Shown: in pieces, positions 1 to 14,700 of the stretch
Layout: every line of letters begins with the position of its first letter
How positions within the stretch are numbered: the first letter of the stretch is position 1
Assembly (NCBI GenBank): GCA_028564675.1
Contig: JAOVVO010000174.1
Location: 1-64,000 of the forward strand
Origin: Onchocerca lupi
Taxonomy: Eukaryota > Nematoda > Chromadorea > Rhabditida > Onchocercidae
Direction: 5' to 3'
DNA length: 64,000 nt
Notes under the pieces: model-generated
The model's database searches: none
Seen by the model: only the letters and a program-made list of their open reading frames with translations
Told to the model about the DNA's origin: nothing
Position numbers and translations under genes: made by a program

Positions 1-2720
1 GGAATGCAATTTAGGTAAATGATTCATTATTGTTAACATCCGGTTACAAATCAAAGGAAGAAATTTATTTTTTATTTATTTATTAGTTTGAGATTTGTTG
101 AGTTTCGCGAAATGGAAATTCGCGACATTCGGTACTTAATTAAAAGAACTAAGTCTGAGGTACTGATTATATGTGCTTATTTACTGTAGTTCGTTTCTAT
201 TTTTGGCAATCATTGTCAAAGATAGAAAATTATTTCAAGATTGTCATGTATTTTTAAAATGAGAAAGTGATTCAAAGATAGAAATAAATCGATTAATTGT
301 TAGCGAAGATCATAGAATTAGTCGCCGCAGAATCAGGTACATCAAAATGTTTGAATATATTAAATTGTTTCGGTATTAGTGATCTCTTGACATAATCTCT
401 TATGGACCATAAAATTATGAAACAAAGATCGTTTTTCTGCTTTATCTAGAACACAAAATCTTTAATTGCATCTTTTTCAATAGTTCAAATAAATTAACAT
501 TATTATACTTAGAAAAATCGATCGCCGCAGAATCAGATACATCAAAATTTCTTTTCCTCCGATAAGAGAGGGGATGCAATTAGGTCGAATGTACCGAATG
601 TTTTCCGTTCATCATTAATAACTGATGGATGGGATCCTTAACTATACCAGATTCCTTTTCATTATTTTGTCTTAATCAAATCTGTTTCGATGTTTCGATC
701 TTTTAGTGGGGTCCTTCCAACAAATAGACTATTATTATAGAAGGTGAATGATCATTTCAGCTTTCTCAGATGCAAAGCTTTTGTTTGGAATAGAGGTAAT
801 GCAATCCAGAATAGCTCCATTGAAGCGTGTATTAATTTTTCACTGATATTAAGAGTAAACGAGAATTTTCGAAGCATTCTCTTTCTTTGACTATCATGAA
901 TGATATATAGTGAACAGTTTAATCAAGATAGACATCAAAAAGTAATGGACTAACATGACAGAATGATTGCTATATTTAAGATAACAAATGAGTATTTCTG
1001 AATTTCTTTTTTATTAATCTTTTGCAAATATGATTTCATCCATTTTTCTCATATAAAATTCAGAGATCGAATATCAGTCTTCCTCGATTATGCTATCTCA
1101 TGTTACGCTACGTTTAATTTAGTCTTTGGAATAGTTTAAGAATTTAAATAATCTCACTTTTTGATATAATCAATAGAACAAAAGTAAATCCGATCACCAT
1201 GAGACAAGGTTGTAACAATAATGATTAGTAATCTAGTTAGTATCAAAATACATGGTAAATATGTCGGTGAAATACATGATATTATTCTGCGATACTTCAA
1301 ATGTTGATTGAATAAGGAACATAATGGAAAGATTACAGCGTTGTAATAAAGAACTCTGATTTGATTTAATAATTAGAGTTTCAGTATTTTGAAAAATTTA
1401 AATAGATTAGCGGATTTCATCTTTTCTTAATTTTAATTTTTTTTCAAACTTCAAAAAATCTTTATTCCAAAAAACAAATGTAGCAAAAATGGCAACATAC
1501 ATAAAGAGATTATTTCCTAAAAAAGCATAATGAATCACTTTGTTTGATAATAATTTATCATTAACCAATTCATCGGGAATTCATTTTCATTGAAATTTCA
1601 TTCTTTTTTGTTTGGAAGAAGAGAAAGAGAGACCATAAAAATTATGATAACAAATTCCAAAATGTATTGATAATATTTGATTAAATTTCAGATGCCTTAT
1701 TAGCCTTATTAATAGCGGCAAGGAAACAAAACAAAAAAAATCAAAAATAGTAAGGTCATTTATAATACATAAATATGTGAATTATTTATTTTATTAGCCT
1801 ACGAATGCTTTGCGATAAGATTTTGAAATTATTGCATTGCAAAATTAAATTAATTAACAAAAATAATGAATAGAATGCAAATAATATTTACATATCAAAT
1901 ATGTACTAACTAATTATTATACAAAATGATCCATTAAAATGCATAATTTCAGCATATTTGTCGTATTAAATGAGAAAAAAAAAGGAGAAAAAAGTCAATT
2001 TTAGATTGTGCTGCGACGGTTTAATTGATAAGATGGCACTAATAATGAATTAAAATAAATTATATCATCTACCATTTTAATGCTCGCACAATAGTAGTAG
2101 TTGGATAGCGCCTAATAAGCCATTTTCGAGTCTGGAAAATATGCATATTTTGAAATTTGGATAAAATATCAATTTTATTCCTTCCATTGGGATATAAGTA
2201 TAAATTGCAAAACACATAGATGGGAATCAAATATAATTTTAGATAATTCTATCTTTTCTTATTCATAATAGCATACTTTTTTCAGTATATATGCAAAGAT
2301 ATTCTTTCGGAACTAGACCATATTCCTCTTTTATACATGGCAATGCTTTCTATCAGGTTAGAATTTAAACTTTCTTATGCCGCCTGGATCAATTTTCTTA
2401 GCTTACTGTATCTGCCAAAGTTCTTTTTTGCTTAATAATAATTTTCCTCAAATATATTATCCAATAATGATAATTTGGTGTCATTTTTTACATAATATTT
2501 CCGATAAAAATATTAAATCTTCATCAGCAGTATAAAGTGTTTTAATATTTTGCATCATTGGTATTCTTTTCGAAAAATCTGTTGATGCTTAATGATAATT
2601 TTGATAATTCACTTAAAAATAATTAAAATCGTTGATGTTTGATCAATATCTATAGTAATATACGCATGTACTGAATACATGTGAATTCTTTAAATAGTAG
2701 AAGGTTGCTGACGCACTTAC
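1..2720. other. Left-edge AT-rich region without a confident gene
   Basis: No exon chain or long ORF is supported here. It should contain the last exon or exons and 3' UTR of the minus-strand ATPase gene that ends its recognisable part at 2721. One candidate terminal exon on the minus strand begins after an AG near 2330 and stops at 2284-2282, but neither its sequence nor its phase identifies it. A 27-bp direct repeat occurs at 322-348 and 522-548. Confidence 0.5.
322..548. repeat. Pair of 27-bp direct repeats 200 bp apart
   Basis: The stretch at 322-348 (core tcgccgcagaatcag) recurs at 522-548 with one mismatch over 27 bases. Between them is unique AT-rich sequence. It may be footprints of a larger duplication or a small repeat family; nothing in the sequence identifies it further. 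Confidence 0.6.
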
Positions 2721-5700
2721 CAGAGTTTCTTATGCGACTTCTCAGGAGCAACTAAAGATTGGGTGTAATAGTATTGCAAAAGCATGTGAGATGCTAAGTT
2801 AGCTATTCTGGATATTAGCTATTCTAGGATATTTTATCAATTCTATATTCATATTAATTGATGTTGACGTATAATACTACAAAATAATTCTATGTGAAAT
2901 AATTCTAACATATGAGAAAAAAAATGCAAGAAGATTAATTAATAGTATTAATTATAATGAAAAATATTAATAATTAAAATATTGCAAAAGTTGGGTGTAA
3001 TTATGAATATTAATTGAATAATTTAAAAAGAATATGAATTTTCAATAATTTTAAATATTGAATAATTTAAAAACTTTCGAAACAAAATGAAAAATAAAAT
3101 AACCTCATTGAAAATGATAAGAACGATACCAACAGGTAAACAAAATATCCAAACAAATGCTGGTGGATGTGTAACACGAAGCCAATCTTGTACACCTGGC
3201 GTATAGATCATGAAATTAAGAAGGAAAATTTCAATAAGTAAAGCAAGAACTGCTGCAATATTTTGTGTGCCATGCTTGAAGATCGAAATTCTCCTTGTTG
3301 TGCATAGCCAAAAATGAAATACCTAAAATTATGAATACCTAAAACAATATATACATGCATTTTTCATAAAATTAAAGGAAATAAACAAGCTAAAAAAATT
3401 AATTAATCAATTTTATTGGAAGTTTATGATTTTATTACCTTTAAAAAATTAAGATAGATTCCTTCCTTTCTTTTTCTTTTTTTTTCTCATTTATTCTTAT
3501 AATTTTTTATATGATTTACAAGCATCAAACCTGTGACATAACTAATGTAATATGCCAAGCAGCTTTTGCTTGGCCATGAATGAATACTTGCATCTCGGCT
3601 GTATAATGTTTTCCGGTACTAGTCACTAAAATTTCCGAATTTGGACGCCAATGATTGATATTGGAGTGAAATAAATCTCGTACAGTTATTTCATAGTACC
3701 TAAAATAGAATTTAAAAATAATAATTTGTATTTAACAGATCTCTTTGAAATCGGATAATAATTGCATTTATTAATAGAACTTAATTGTAACTAGTTACAT
3801 TAATATATTTGATAATTTTCTTATCTTACTGGACGAATATTTCCGTTATTTAAAGCAGCTCGGTTGACAGATACGGACAAAATAAATTGTACAGAATTAA
3901 GCATATATTCCAAGCTATTTAGCTTAAACTAGCAACTTTTTTTTAATTAAATTAAAGATTTTTATTAAATGTAAATTAACAACTTTTTTTATTAAATAAT
4001 TCAAAATCGAAGTAAACGTTTTAAAAAAAAATGTTCCATTTCTTTTGAAATAAAATAAAAAATACAAACCAAAAAACAAATAAATATGCAATGAAGCATC
4101 CAGCTGATATAATGGTACCAACAAAAATATACGAATAAACAAGAAGTGCTTTTGAAACTAATCGAGCGGTCGATTTCCTAGGCGGTCTACACATGATATC
4201 CTTTTCACCAGCTTCATATGTAAGTGCTATTGATGGTGGTATTTCAGTGATTAAATCTATTGAAAGAACCTAAAATTGAAGTTTCATCCAAAATTTTATT
4301 GAAAATTACAGAAAATATTAAAAAAATTCCGTTCTAATAAAATAATATAGAAATTAGTATTAAAAAAATAGAAAAAATTTCAACTTCAAAGTATTAGTAT
4401 TAAAGTATTAAAAAGTATTAAATAAAGTATTAAAAAAAGTATTAGTATCAAAGTATTAAAAAAATAGAAAAAATTTCAAAAATTTGTTTTTCCTTAATGT
4501 GAAGTTTGATAATAAAAGAACAAATAAATTAAATATTTTTTCTTTGCTATTAATATCACTGATAATTTTCTGATAACATAAAAATTTGAAAAGCTCAGCA
4601 ATTAGCATATTGATAACAATTCTCTGATTTCCTTTCTCCTGCATTTTTTTAATGTCTCAAGATAAAAATGAAAGATCAATATATGTATGGATTTAAAAGA
4701 AAAATGATTATATGAATAAATATCAACAACTTTATAATTTAATTATTCATCATATTTAAGTATTTTTTATAAGTTTGTTTAGATTTTCAAATTTCCTTTA
4801 TTATTTTTTGAAAAAAAGAAAAGAAAAAAAGGTGAAATACTGAATTACTAAGACCGATTGGGAATATATGCATGGATTAGGATTAGGAAAAATGCTGATA
4901 CGAATAAATATCAACAATTTTCTAATTTAATCATTGATTGTATTTGAGTATTTCATTACTCGGAATTAAGTTTATCTAGATTTTTCAAAATTGTTTTATT
5001 ATTTGAAAAAAAAAAAAAGAAAAGTAAAATACTAACTTGTAAACTGCTAAGACCAATTGGAAAACCCATAGCAAATGCTAACATAACAGCGCATAATTCG
5101 GGTACCATATGAGCTAATGTATATGCTATTGTTTTTTTCAAATTTGCATACAATAGTCGACCTTCTTTGATACTTTTAACAATATGTTTTACATCACTTT
5201 CCGTATAAACCATATCAGCTGCTTCTTTTGCAAATGCACTTCCGGAAATGATATTTTTATCTCATTTGTCCAGATGTTAAGATTAGCCTTTCCGGTTTAC
5301 AAAATCCGTAATAATTGTTTATTCTATTTGATTTAAAAGATTTTCATCTTTTGTAAATGCATTTCCAAAAAAAAAAAAAAAATGCTAATAATAATGTTTA
5401 TATTTCATTTATTACTTCTTTAATTGCTTATATTGCTAAGATTTAACTTTTTCGGACTACAAAATGAAATAATTATTATTTTATTCTATTAATATTATTT
5501 TATTCTATTAATAAAGATATTTTTCCTATTATTTATTCATTCTTATATAATATCTATATATCCTATTCATTATTACTTATATATTAATATCATTATAATA
5601 TTTCTTTGCTAATGCATTCATTCATGGATTTATATTTCTTTTATCATTGATTTGATGATATTTCCTCAAGGACTAATATTTGCATAGGAATGATGAAATA

Positions 5701-8700
5701 TATGAACAAACAATCAAGAGTAATTAAAAATTTATAATTTCAGAAATAATAATACTAAAATGGAAATTAATTTATCAATGATAAAATCTTACCAACAGCT
5801 TCCATAGCTATACCAACATTAGCTTCCTTTAATGCAGGTGCATCTAAGACACCATCACCTGTAACTGCTACAACTTCACCTCGACGACGACATTCCTGTA
5901 GAGATTGATTAGAAAAATATCAATGATATGATTAATAAAGTTTATCATTTTGAACAAACATGATATTATGATGATATTCATATTAATTCAAATATTAACA
6001 TTTGGATAAAGAGACGTGTAAATTTTATCAAAAGAGATGAGTGTTAAGAGAATGATTCATATTATATTATCATTGTATTATATTAACCTTTCTATTTTTC
6101 AAGCATAAATATTCTGCGCTGAAATAAAGTTTAAAATAATTCGATCACAACCGATCGATATATTTTACGATTGACTGATCAAAAAATCGCACATATAACT
6201 TATGATTATACTTGATATATCTCATTATATTATATTTTCATTTGATAATAATAATATCATTACCTTAACGATAATCAATTTATGGGAAGGTGTAGCACGC
6301 GCAAAAACAACAAATTCCTGCTTCAATATATCATCCCATAATTGATCGCTTAATTTATCAATCATTTCACAATGAATTACTGATAACAAATTTGATTTCT
6401 TTTCCATTTCTGTATTCTAAATTAAGCTTAATTTTAACCTTTTACTTTATGTTATAATTGATATTTTCTTAAATTTATGCCGTATGAAACAATAATTTTA
6501 TTCTATCATCAAATCGATATTCTTCTGATTTATATTTCATTGCGAGAAATGCAATTTTAAAATTAATCTAATTACACCATATCAATCTTTTCAAGTTAAA
6601 CTTACAATTTCCTTAACCTTTATGATTCATTTTGATATTTTCAGCGAAATAAATGATCTTTTTTTTTTCCTCAATTATGTTATACTGTATAACATTGCCA
6701 TTATAAAAGAGTAAAAAAAAAAGAGAAAAATAAAAATGAAAGAAAAGAAAAAATTTAAGGAAACAAATAACTAATTAATTAATTAACCAATGAAACAATG
6801 GATGCTCGTGGCACAGCTAAACCAAAATGACCAGCAACTGCAGCAGCTGTAGATGGATGGTCACCGGTAACCATAAAGCATTTTATTCCTAAAATAATAA
6901 TTTTTTTTCATTCCATTTTAACCTAATAAAACTTAAAATTAAAACTTGTTCAAATACTAATCATCATTTTCTTAATTGCTTAATATATTTAAAAAAATGA
7001 TTTATAACTTATGCATGTAACAAGTGCAACTCTTGAAAGATGGCACTTGTTAATTTAAAATTAAAAAAAAAAGAAAAGTCTAAATAAGATAAAGCGATAG
7101 AAATAATAATTATATTTTTTAATGCTTGGTTTTCTTTCGGGAAAGAAAAAAAAAATGAAAAGAAATTAAAATTTATTAAACCTGCATTTTTCATCGTTTG
7201 TAACGCTTTGAATGCGCTATCTCGTGGCGGATCATACAAAGCTACCATACCAAGAAAGCATAAATCTAATCGAGTTAGACCAGCCCACGAACCGGGTGAT
7301 TCGATCAAATTTAATTCTTCCAGTTCAGCTATTGCAAATGCTATGCAACTTTTACCTTCATTCCCGTATTGTGTATAAGCTTCCTAAAAGTCTGGTTCTT
7401 GACAATTTAGGAAAAATTAAAAAACTTTTTTTTTTCTTCTTTCAATCCAATTTTTTTTCTCTTGATAAATTCAAAAATGATATTTTTTGGTGATTATTAG
7501 CTTTATCCTGATCATCTACGAGAGTGAAAAAAAAAAAAAAAAAAAAAAAAATGGTGCCATGAAAATTTGTGCGCAATCGATTTTTATTTACATCAAAAGT
7601 TCAATAAAATATGATATTTGTCGATATTTTAAAATTAATATATATGACACAAAATCCATAACTTAATTTTCGATTTACTCATCAAAAATTTAACTAATTT
7701 CCGGTATTATTTGAACCAAATTTAATATTGAAATGGAAAAAAACATCACTATGAGCATAAATGTAGTATCATAATATGAAAACTAACAGAGAATTGAGCA
7801 ATGAAATTATCCGATATTTTAATATAACCTTCTTCTGTAGCTAAAAATTTACAGTGAGCAAATAGTTCTTCGGGAGCTCCTTTGATAAGAATATATAATC
7901 TATAATTATCACCCATAAAATATTCATTTATCAATAATTAAATTTTATAAATGAAATTTAAATTGCATCGTTTTGCTCCAATTTGTACATCTTCTAAAAT
8001 TTTATTTTTCTGGTAATATTATTTTATGAAAAGGATTTAAAATTTTTTAAATGATTATCTCATTATATTTCTTTTTTGTTATAGTTTTTACAATTTTTTT
8101 ATTTGTTTTTCTTTTTCCTCAGCCTTTTTTTTCTGGATTTTTGATAACTACTGAGATGTTGTTCATACTTTCGAATACTTACAATTTATTTACTTTTAAC
8201 TGTTTTCTTGTGTAAACTTAAATTTCATTTACTATTTTCATTTAGAAACCCAAATTATAAATTTCCATTAAAACTATGCTTGGAAAATTAATTAAATTAT
8301 AATCTTTGTGATTTAATTAAATTACATTTTAAATCCATCATCTTAAGAACAAAAATACTTTTAACGTAACAAACAAAGTTAGATAATATTTGTCTTTAGA
8401 ATCGATGGAAAATTTTACAAATAATATGATAATAATGGTTGCAAGTAACTCGAAAAGACAATTTAAATTTGAAAATAAAACAAAAAATTAAAATGAAAAT
8501 TTTCGGATAGATTAATTAACTCGCTTCATATTATCATTATTAGACGAATCAATTTTAGGTCTTTGGCGAACAATTACTATTTGAAAACGCCGTTGTTTGT
8601 TAAATGGTACTTCGAATACGATCTCATAATTTTTTCGAATACTTTCACCATTTGCCATCTGTAAAATTGATTCATTGATTTGGATTTTAAAAATATTATC

Positions 8701-11700
8701 TTAAATGATATACAGCATCGGTAAAAATATTCCAAAAATATTTATATAGACTATCAATATCAGTTTCTTAAAAAAACAGAATACATTTTGTTTATCGATT
8801 ATCTATTAATTAATCCATTAATATGGATTCAAACTAACAACCAAAAGATAATAATATTCAATAGGAAAAAATTGATTCAATGATTCGGATTTACAAAAGA
8901 TTTTATAAATCTCTCAAACATGAATCTTTGATACAGTTCGACGGAGATAATTAAATTTTTCTTTTTTTTTTTTTTTTTTTTGAATTTGAATAAAATTCTC
9001 TAATTATAATCATTTATTAATCGTTCAAAGCTATCTTCTTCCTCTCTTGTTTTTAGTTGATGTGTTCGATATCAAATTGAAAAAGACAATGTGAAAATGA
9101 ATATTTTATTTGCACAATCATATTTTGTTAAAACTTTGATGCTACATAAACAATAGATATACCTTACTTCTTCGACATATTTCAGCAGTGCAACCTCATT
9201 TTCACTTCCAGTTATTAGTTTATGATGAAAAGCTGATCGAACTGTTCGTTCAACATCATCATCATCTGTTGCATTCGAACGTGATATCTTCCTAAAAACA
9301 TTTATTAGTATTTGAAAGAAATAAAATTTTGCTAAAAATATTTGCTTAAAAAAAAAAAAAAAAAAAAAACAGAAAATTGCGAAAATTTACCTGAATTTTA
9401 ACTTTTCATGTAATATCTTTTTAAAGAATTTCAACAAAAAAACAAGCAGGTAAAATCAAAAATCTTACATATCCAATAGCGATTGTATTGTAATGGTATT
9501 ATTTGATTTTGAAAGTTTTTTAACCAAATTCCATGCATAAATACCACGTGAATTTATCGGTTGCAAATGTGCTTTATTGCATATGGACATTACGGTTAAT
9601 AGTGCTACCAGGCTATCATTATTACTTTCAGATAATGGCACTGATAATTTTGATGAAGATGATTCCTTTCTTCTCGTTTTTAATTCTTCTGCATCTAAAC
9701 ATTTTTTGAAATATTTCCAATTTCTAAATATTGATTAATTAAATCAAATAAACGTTTTATTGTGTATCAGTAATCTCAAAAATCATATTTTTCGTCATCT
9801 ATTCATCTATTATAAGAATAATCATTGCAACAGTATGACAGAAACAATGAAATAATTAATGAGTGAATTGTTAAGATGAAAAAGCATACTAATGTAAGCG
9901 TAAACTTAAGTTGAAATAATTTAAAAAACGAAAAGTTATATTTGAAGGGAAGTATTATGTAATGTGAATGTGAATATTAAAGAATACAATTATAATAGCA
10001 ATAATGGAAACCATTAAAATTATTTCTTCAATCAATAACTAACGGAATATGTTTTTAAGAAATAAAAATTAATGAAATTTAATGTAACTGAATTTATTTC
10101 AATAAAGTATACGAATTAGAAATTAAAAGTTAGACATTGAAAGATGTATGTATTAGGATTTCTACGAATGAAATATATCAATATAAGTTAAAATTTTTAC
10201 ATAAAAAATATGCAATTGAATTTCTTGCAAAATTAATATATTCGTGATATATAATACAGGTAATTATTAGTTTTTAGTTAGAAGAAAAAAAAATTTTTTT
10301 TGAAAAGTGCTAAATGTAAAGATTTTTAGAAGAGATTTGTTTATCTTATCAACGAACCTTTGAAGGAGTGTAATTGATACCATAAATCGGAAACGGTAAT
10401 ATCATTCAAAGTAAAAACACCTGTCTTGTCGCACATTACCACCGTTGCTGTACCTAATGTTTCCACAACATCTAATCGTTTCATAAATATATTTTGTTTA
10501 GCTAAACGTCCCGCAACAATCACTAATGCTGCACTCAGTGTAATCGGAAGACCTAAATAAAAAAACTAGTAAATTTCAACAAAAAATTTATTAGATTTCA
10601 TGAAATTAATGACAATAAAGGATTATTATATTTTACAAATTAACGAAAATCAAAGAATAGTATTCTTCTCTAAGAATGAGAAATGAAAGAATAATCTAGT
10701 GATCAATTTCATCGGTATTCTCTAATAATTTCACCATCATTAATTTGTGGATAATCATACTCATAACTAATTTATAATAGATTAATAAACTTAATTGATT
10801 AACTCGTTACTACAAAAAATTGAAATATATGGTTGAAAATTTCAAACCAATTGATGATTAATTTAATTTGCTATGTATTAGTTCATGAAGGATTAAAAAA
10901 TTCTGGATCATTTTTTACATTAACAAATGATATAATTTCATTAATTTAATTAAAAATTTAATTCTTAAAATTTTTTTGAAAAAAAAAATAAAAGAAAAGA
11001 ATAACATAAACCTTGTGGAATATTGGCAATAATAATGACAAGAAAACCATTCACAAAAGTACTAATGATATGTTGAAAATTGGTAAGTAATAAACCGGTA
11101 ACAAATGTAATCGTAGCCATTGTGATAGCTAACGTGGAAATAAATTTAACGAAACGTTTATGCTCGGATTCTAAACGTGTTGGTACGCCTTTTTCTTTAC
11201 TTGTCAATCGGACAATTTTGCCAATTATCTAAACAGAATTTAAACCATTATTTGCATTAAAATTTTCATAAAAACTTTTTTCTCTTCATGCGCATATTGA
11301 GCCTGTTTTTTTCCATTTTCTTCATTTTTTTTTACGCCCTCCTTCTTTTTTTTAATTTTATTTACTTCTTTTTTTTTTACTTAAAAAAATCTTATGACAA
11401 AGAAGAAAGAAAAAAAAAGTTCTTTTTCAAATCAAATCAAATAATAATAATTTAATAATTAATAATTACAATAATAATTTCAAGAAGTCAGAAAATAATT
11501 TAACTTTAACTAATTAATTACGAGCTATTAACTAAAATATGCTATCCTAAATACTAAAATAATTTATTAAATTATAACTAAAATGAATAAAAAAAAATTA
11601 AAAATTTTTTTTTCTTTTTTGATTTCATTTATACTATCCTTATTGATGTTTATAGCCCCCATACCTATTATGATGTTAAGGATTTCGATTAAAAGATTAG

Positions 11701-14700
11701 TTTGATGGAGGGTCTTTGGTTGTTATTTCCTTTGTTTTTTCCTAAAAAATTATAATCTATTAAATTCTTTAATTCAAATTGTATCTTCTTCATCTGTGCT
11801 ATCAATCACAATTATTCCGAATAATTCTTCACAAAATTTATTTAAATTAGAATATTTCCTCTAAATATTTTCTTTATGAGTTCATTTATCGAATGAGAAA
11901 TGATTGTACATGAATTTTATCAATCTATCACTTGCATTTACATTTCTACTTCCTAGTTCTATCATATATGTTTGAAGTATATGTTGAAAAAAAAACATAC
12001 CGTTCTATTACCTGTCCTGATAGTTACACCATATCCAATACCATTGGTACACAAACAACCGTTAAGAGCAATATTCTGTGCTCCTAAAGCTGTCACATTT
12101 TTTGGTACTGTAATATCGCAAAAATCTAATGGCTCCAGTTCACCTGTTATCCATGATGTATCTAATTTTAATTCATCCGTATAAATCAATCGCAAATCAG
12201 CCGGTACACGAGCTCCCGGACTTAAATAGTTCATTTTTACTAAATGTATTGTGAATTAATATTCATAGCAGAGTATATCATATTTATATAATTTATAATT
12301 AGGTTCGACTATGATTTGAAATTTTCTGCTTGTGATCTTTTCTGATTTCTAAAATCTAAAAAAGAGTCAAGATAATTTTCCGAATTAATTTCATCAAATT
12401 CATTACTAACTGATCTTTGCTTATAATTCTACCTTAGAATTTGTATATCATGATAACAAAACCTTACCTGAAATCATAGAAAAGGTTTAACTAGCAATAT
12501 TAATTTTCTTATTTCTCCTCTTTATTCATTTTTTGGCTTACTTGACTTAAGAATCTTATATTGCTTGGCTAGATTATTAGTAATTTTTTCGAAGATACTG
12601 GAATATAATTTGAATAACGATATCACATAAATTTCAAATATTTGGTAAACTATAGATTATTATTATCATTAATTTCATCATCATCATTGTGACTATCACT
12701 TATCACCAGTTTTGTCAGTTGTGATTGTTATCACAAGCACCACCAATGCCACTATTGTGACTAATTATTATCATTACTATCATAAATAGAAGAATTTTTA
12801 CCAATTATTTTTAGAAACGATTCGTTTTACTGATATTTTTCTGCTAAAAAATCAAATGCAAAATTGGTCATGTTATAATTATCATTTGAACTTTCTTTCT
12901 AAAAATTATCCCCTTTATATTATCCTCCTATTGATCCAATTTAACTGATTAAAATAATCAATAATAAATTACCAAAGATAAACGATATCACCAATGACAA
13001 CATCAGCAACATTAATACGTATGCGTTCGGAAGCTCGGACAACATAACAATATGATGTCATCATCGATTGGAAACATTGCATATTCTAAAATATTTTAAA
13101 TTTATGAAACAAAAGAGTTAAGATAAATGGAGAATGAATAATTATAGTGCTTTTTATTAACTTCCGCATATTACATTGTTAAGAAATTTGATAAAAGCAA
13201 AGGATATGGATTCGGATTTTTTCAAAAATCATTCATTTTGACATTATGTAACTTCTATCGTTTTCTTCCTGCACATTATACAATTAATCAACCATTAATT
13301 AATCATCAATTAATCGAAAATTAATTAACCCACATGCTATGATGATATAAATACTACAAAAGATTGCTTAAATTTTAGTACAAATCAAATTCCAGTAGAA
13401 TTACTCTAATTCTATCCTATAGCTATTACATTCAAAATATTATCCTAAACTTTCTCAAACAATTTTTCTCTCAATTTCCAAATTAGTTGCGAAAATTGTT
13501 TTTCTTATCAATTTTGTGAAATAAGAAGCAAATATTTTGATAAAGTACTGTATTATTAGCTTGTTCGCTTTGACAAATTTATAAATTTCTTTTAAAATTT
13601 CATAAATACCTTTAGTAAATAAGCAATTTTGTCTCTAATATTTTTAACGTATTGAAATATATTTCATCGTACTATATTTGTCTTGCAGATCTATCTTGTT
13701 CTATGAATCCATGAATTCTATGAATCATTTTAAGTTTGCAATTATCCTATTATTCCTGTTTTACAAAGAAAAATTTATCTAATCATTACTATCTTATTAT
13801 TCAAAAAGCAATTTTTTTTTTCAATGTGAAATTGACAAATTTAATTTAAAATATCGAAATTTCAAATTATTTTTTTCAATTATAAAAAGATAATGTCAAT
13901 ATAAGATAATATTTTCAATATGCCCAATGTTCATATGATCGCAACATTTGGTTAGCGGAAATAATGTAAAAAGATGATAATTTTTATTTTGTAAAATTTT
14001 AATTTTTAAATTTACCCTTTTCGCATATTGTTCCTGCCAATAGCTTATTCCACATAGAATGAAAAAAATGATAACAAGAGCAACAGCCAGGTAAATCTCG
14101 ATGAATCGAGTAGTATCCAAGGCATAAATGATAAAACAGATCAGTGCAGCTGTTAATAGCATCAATCGAAATGTATGAGAAAATTGTTTCAAAAATAATT
14201 TCGTCGCTGTTCGGCTAGTTATCGCAGATATTACGTTACGTCCGCTGGAAGCCAAACGGCTAGCTGCTTCGTCCTTTCAAAATTTTCACTTCATTTTAAT
14301 TTGAAATAAGGCGAATAACAATAAATTATAAAACTGAGTAAAGTTAGAAAGAAAAAGTACAAGAATTTCGTTACGATGAAAAAAAAAAAACAGAAAATTA
14401 TTCGTCATTCTTGGCATTTTCATTGTTAATTTAATTTTTATTAATTTAGCTCATTTAATCAAATAATAATAAAAGACAAATATTACTATAAGCAACGATA
14501 CCTTATTTAAACCTTTGCTATTTTCTGGATGTTCTAAGTTTATCCGTGATAATGGATGAAGATCATTAAGTTGTTCCAATGTTAATGTATGCTCAAAAAA
14601 GTTACATTCCAATTCGAGTTCCTTCAATAATACTTATATTATTAATTAAATGGGGAAAAAATTTTTAATTTATGATAAAATATTAAGTATTAAGAATTTT

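Noticed and set aside
8521..8658. Frameshift in the ATPase gene at the exon ending near 8521
   Set aside because: Using the GT donor after 8521 breaks the frame, but a GC donor at 8524 restores phase and family spacing, so a frameshift is not needed.
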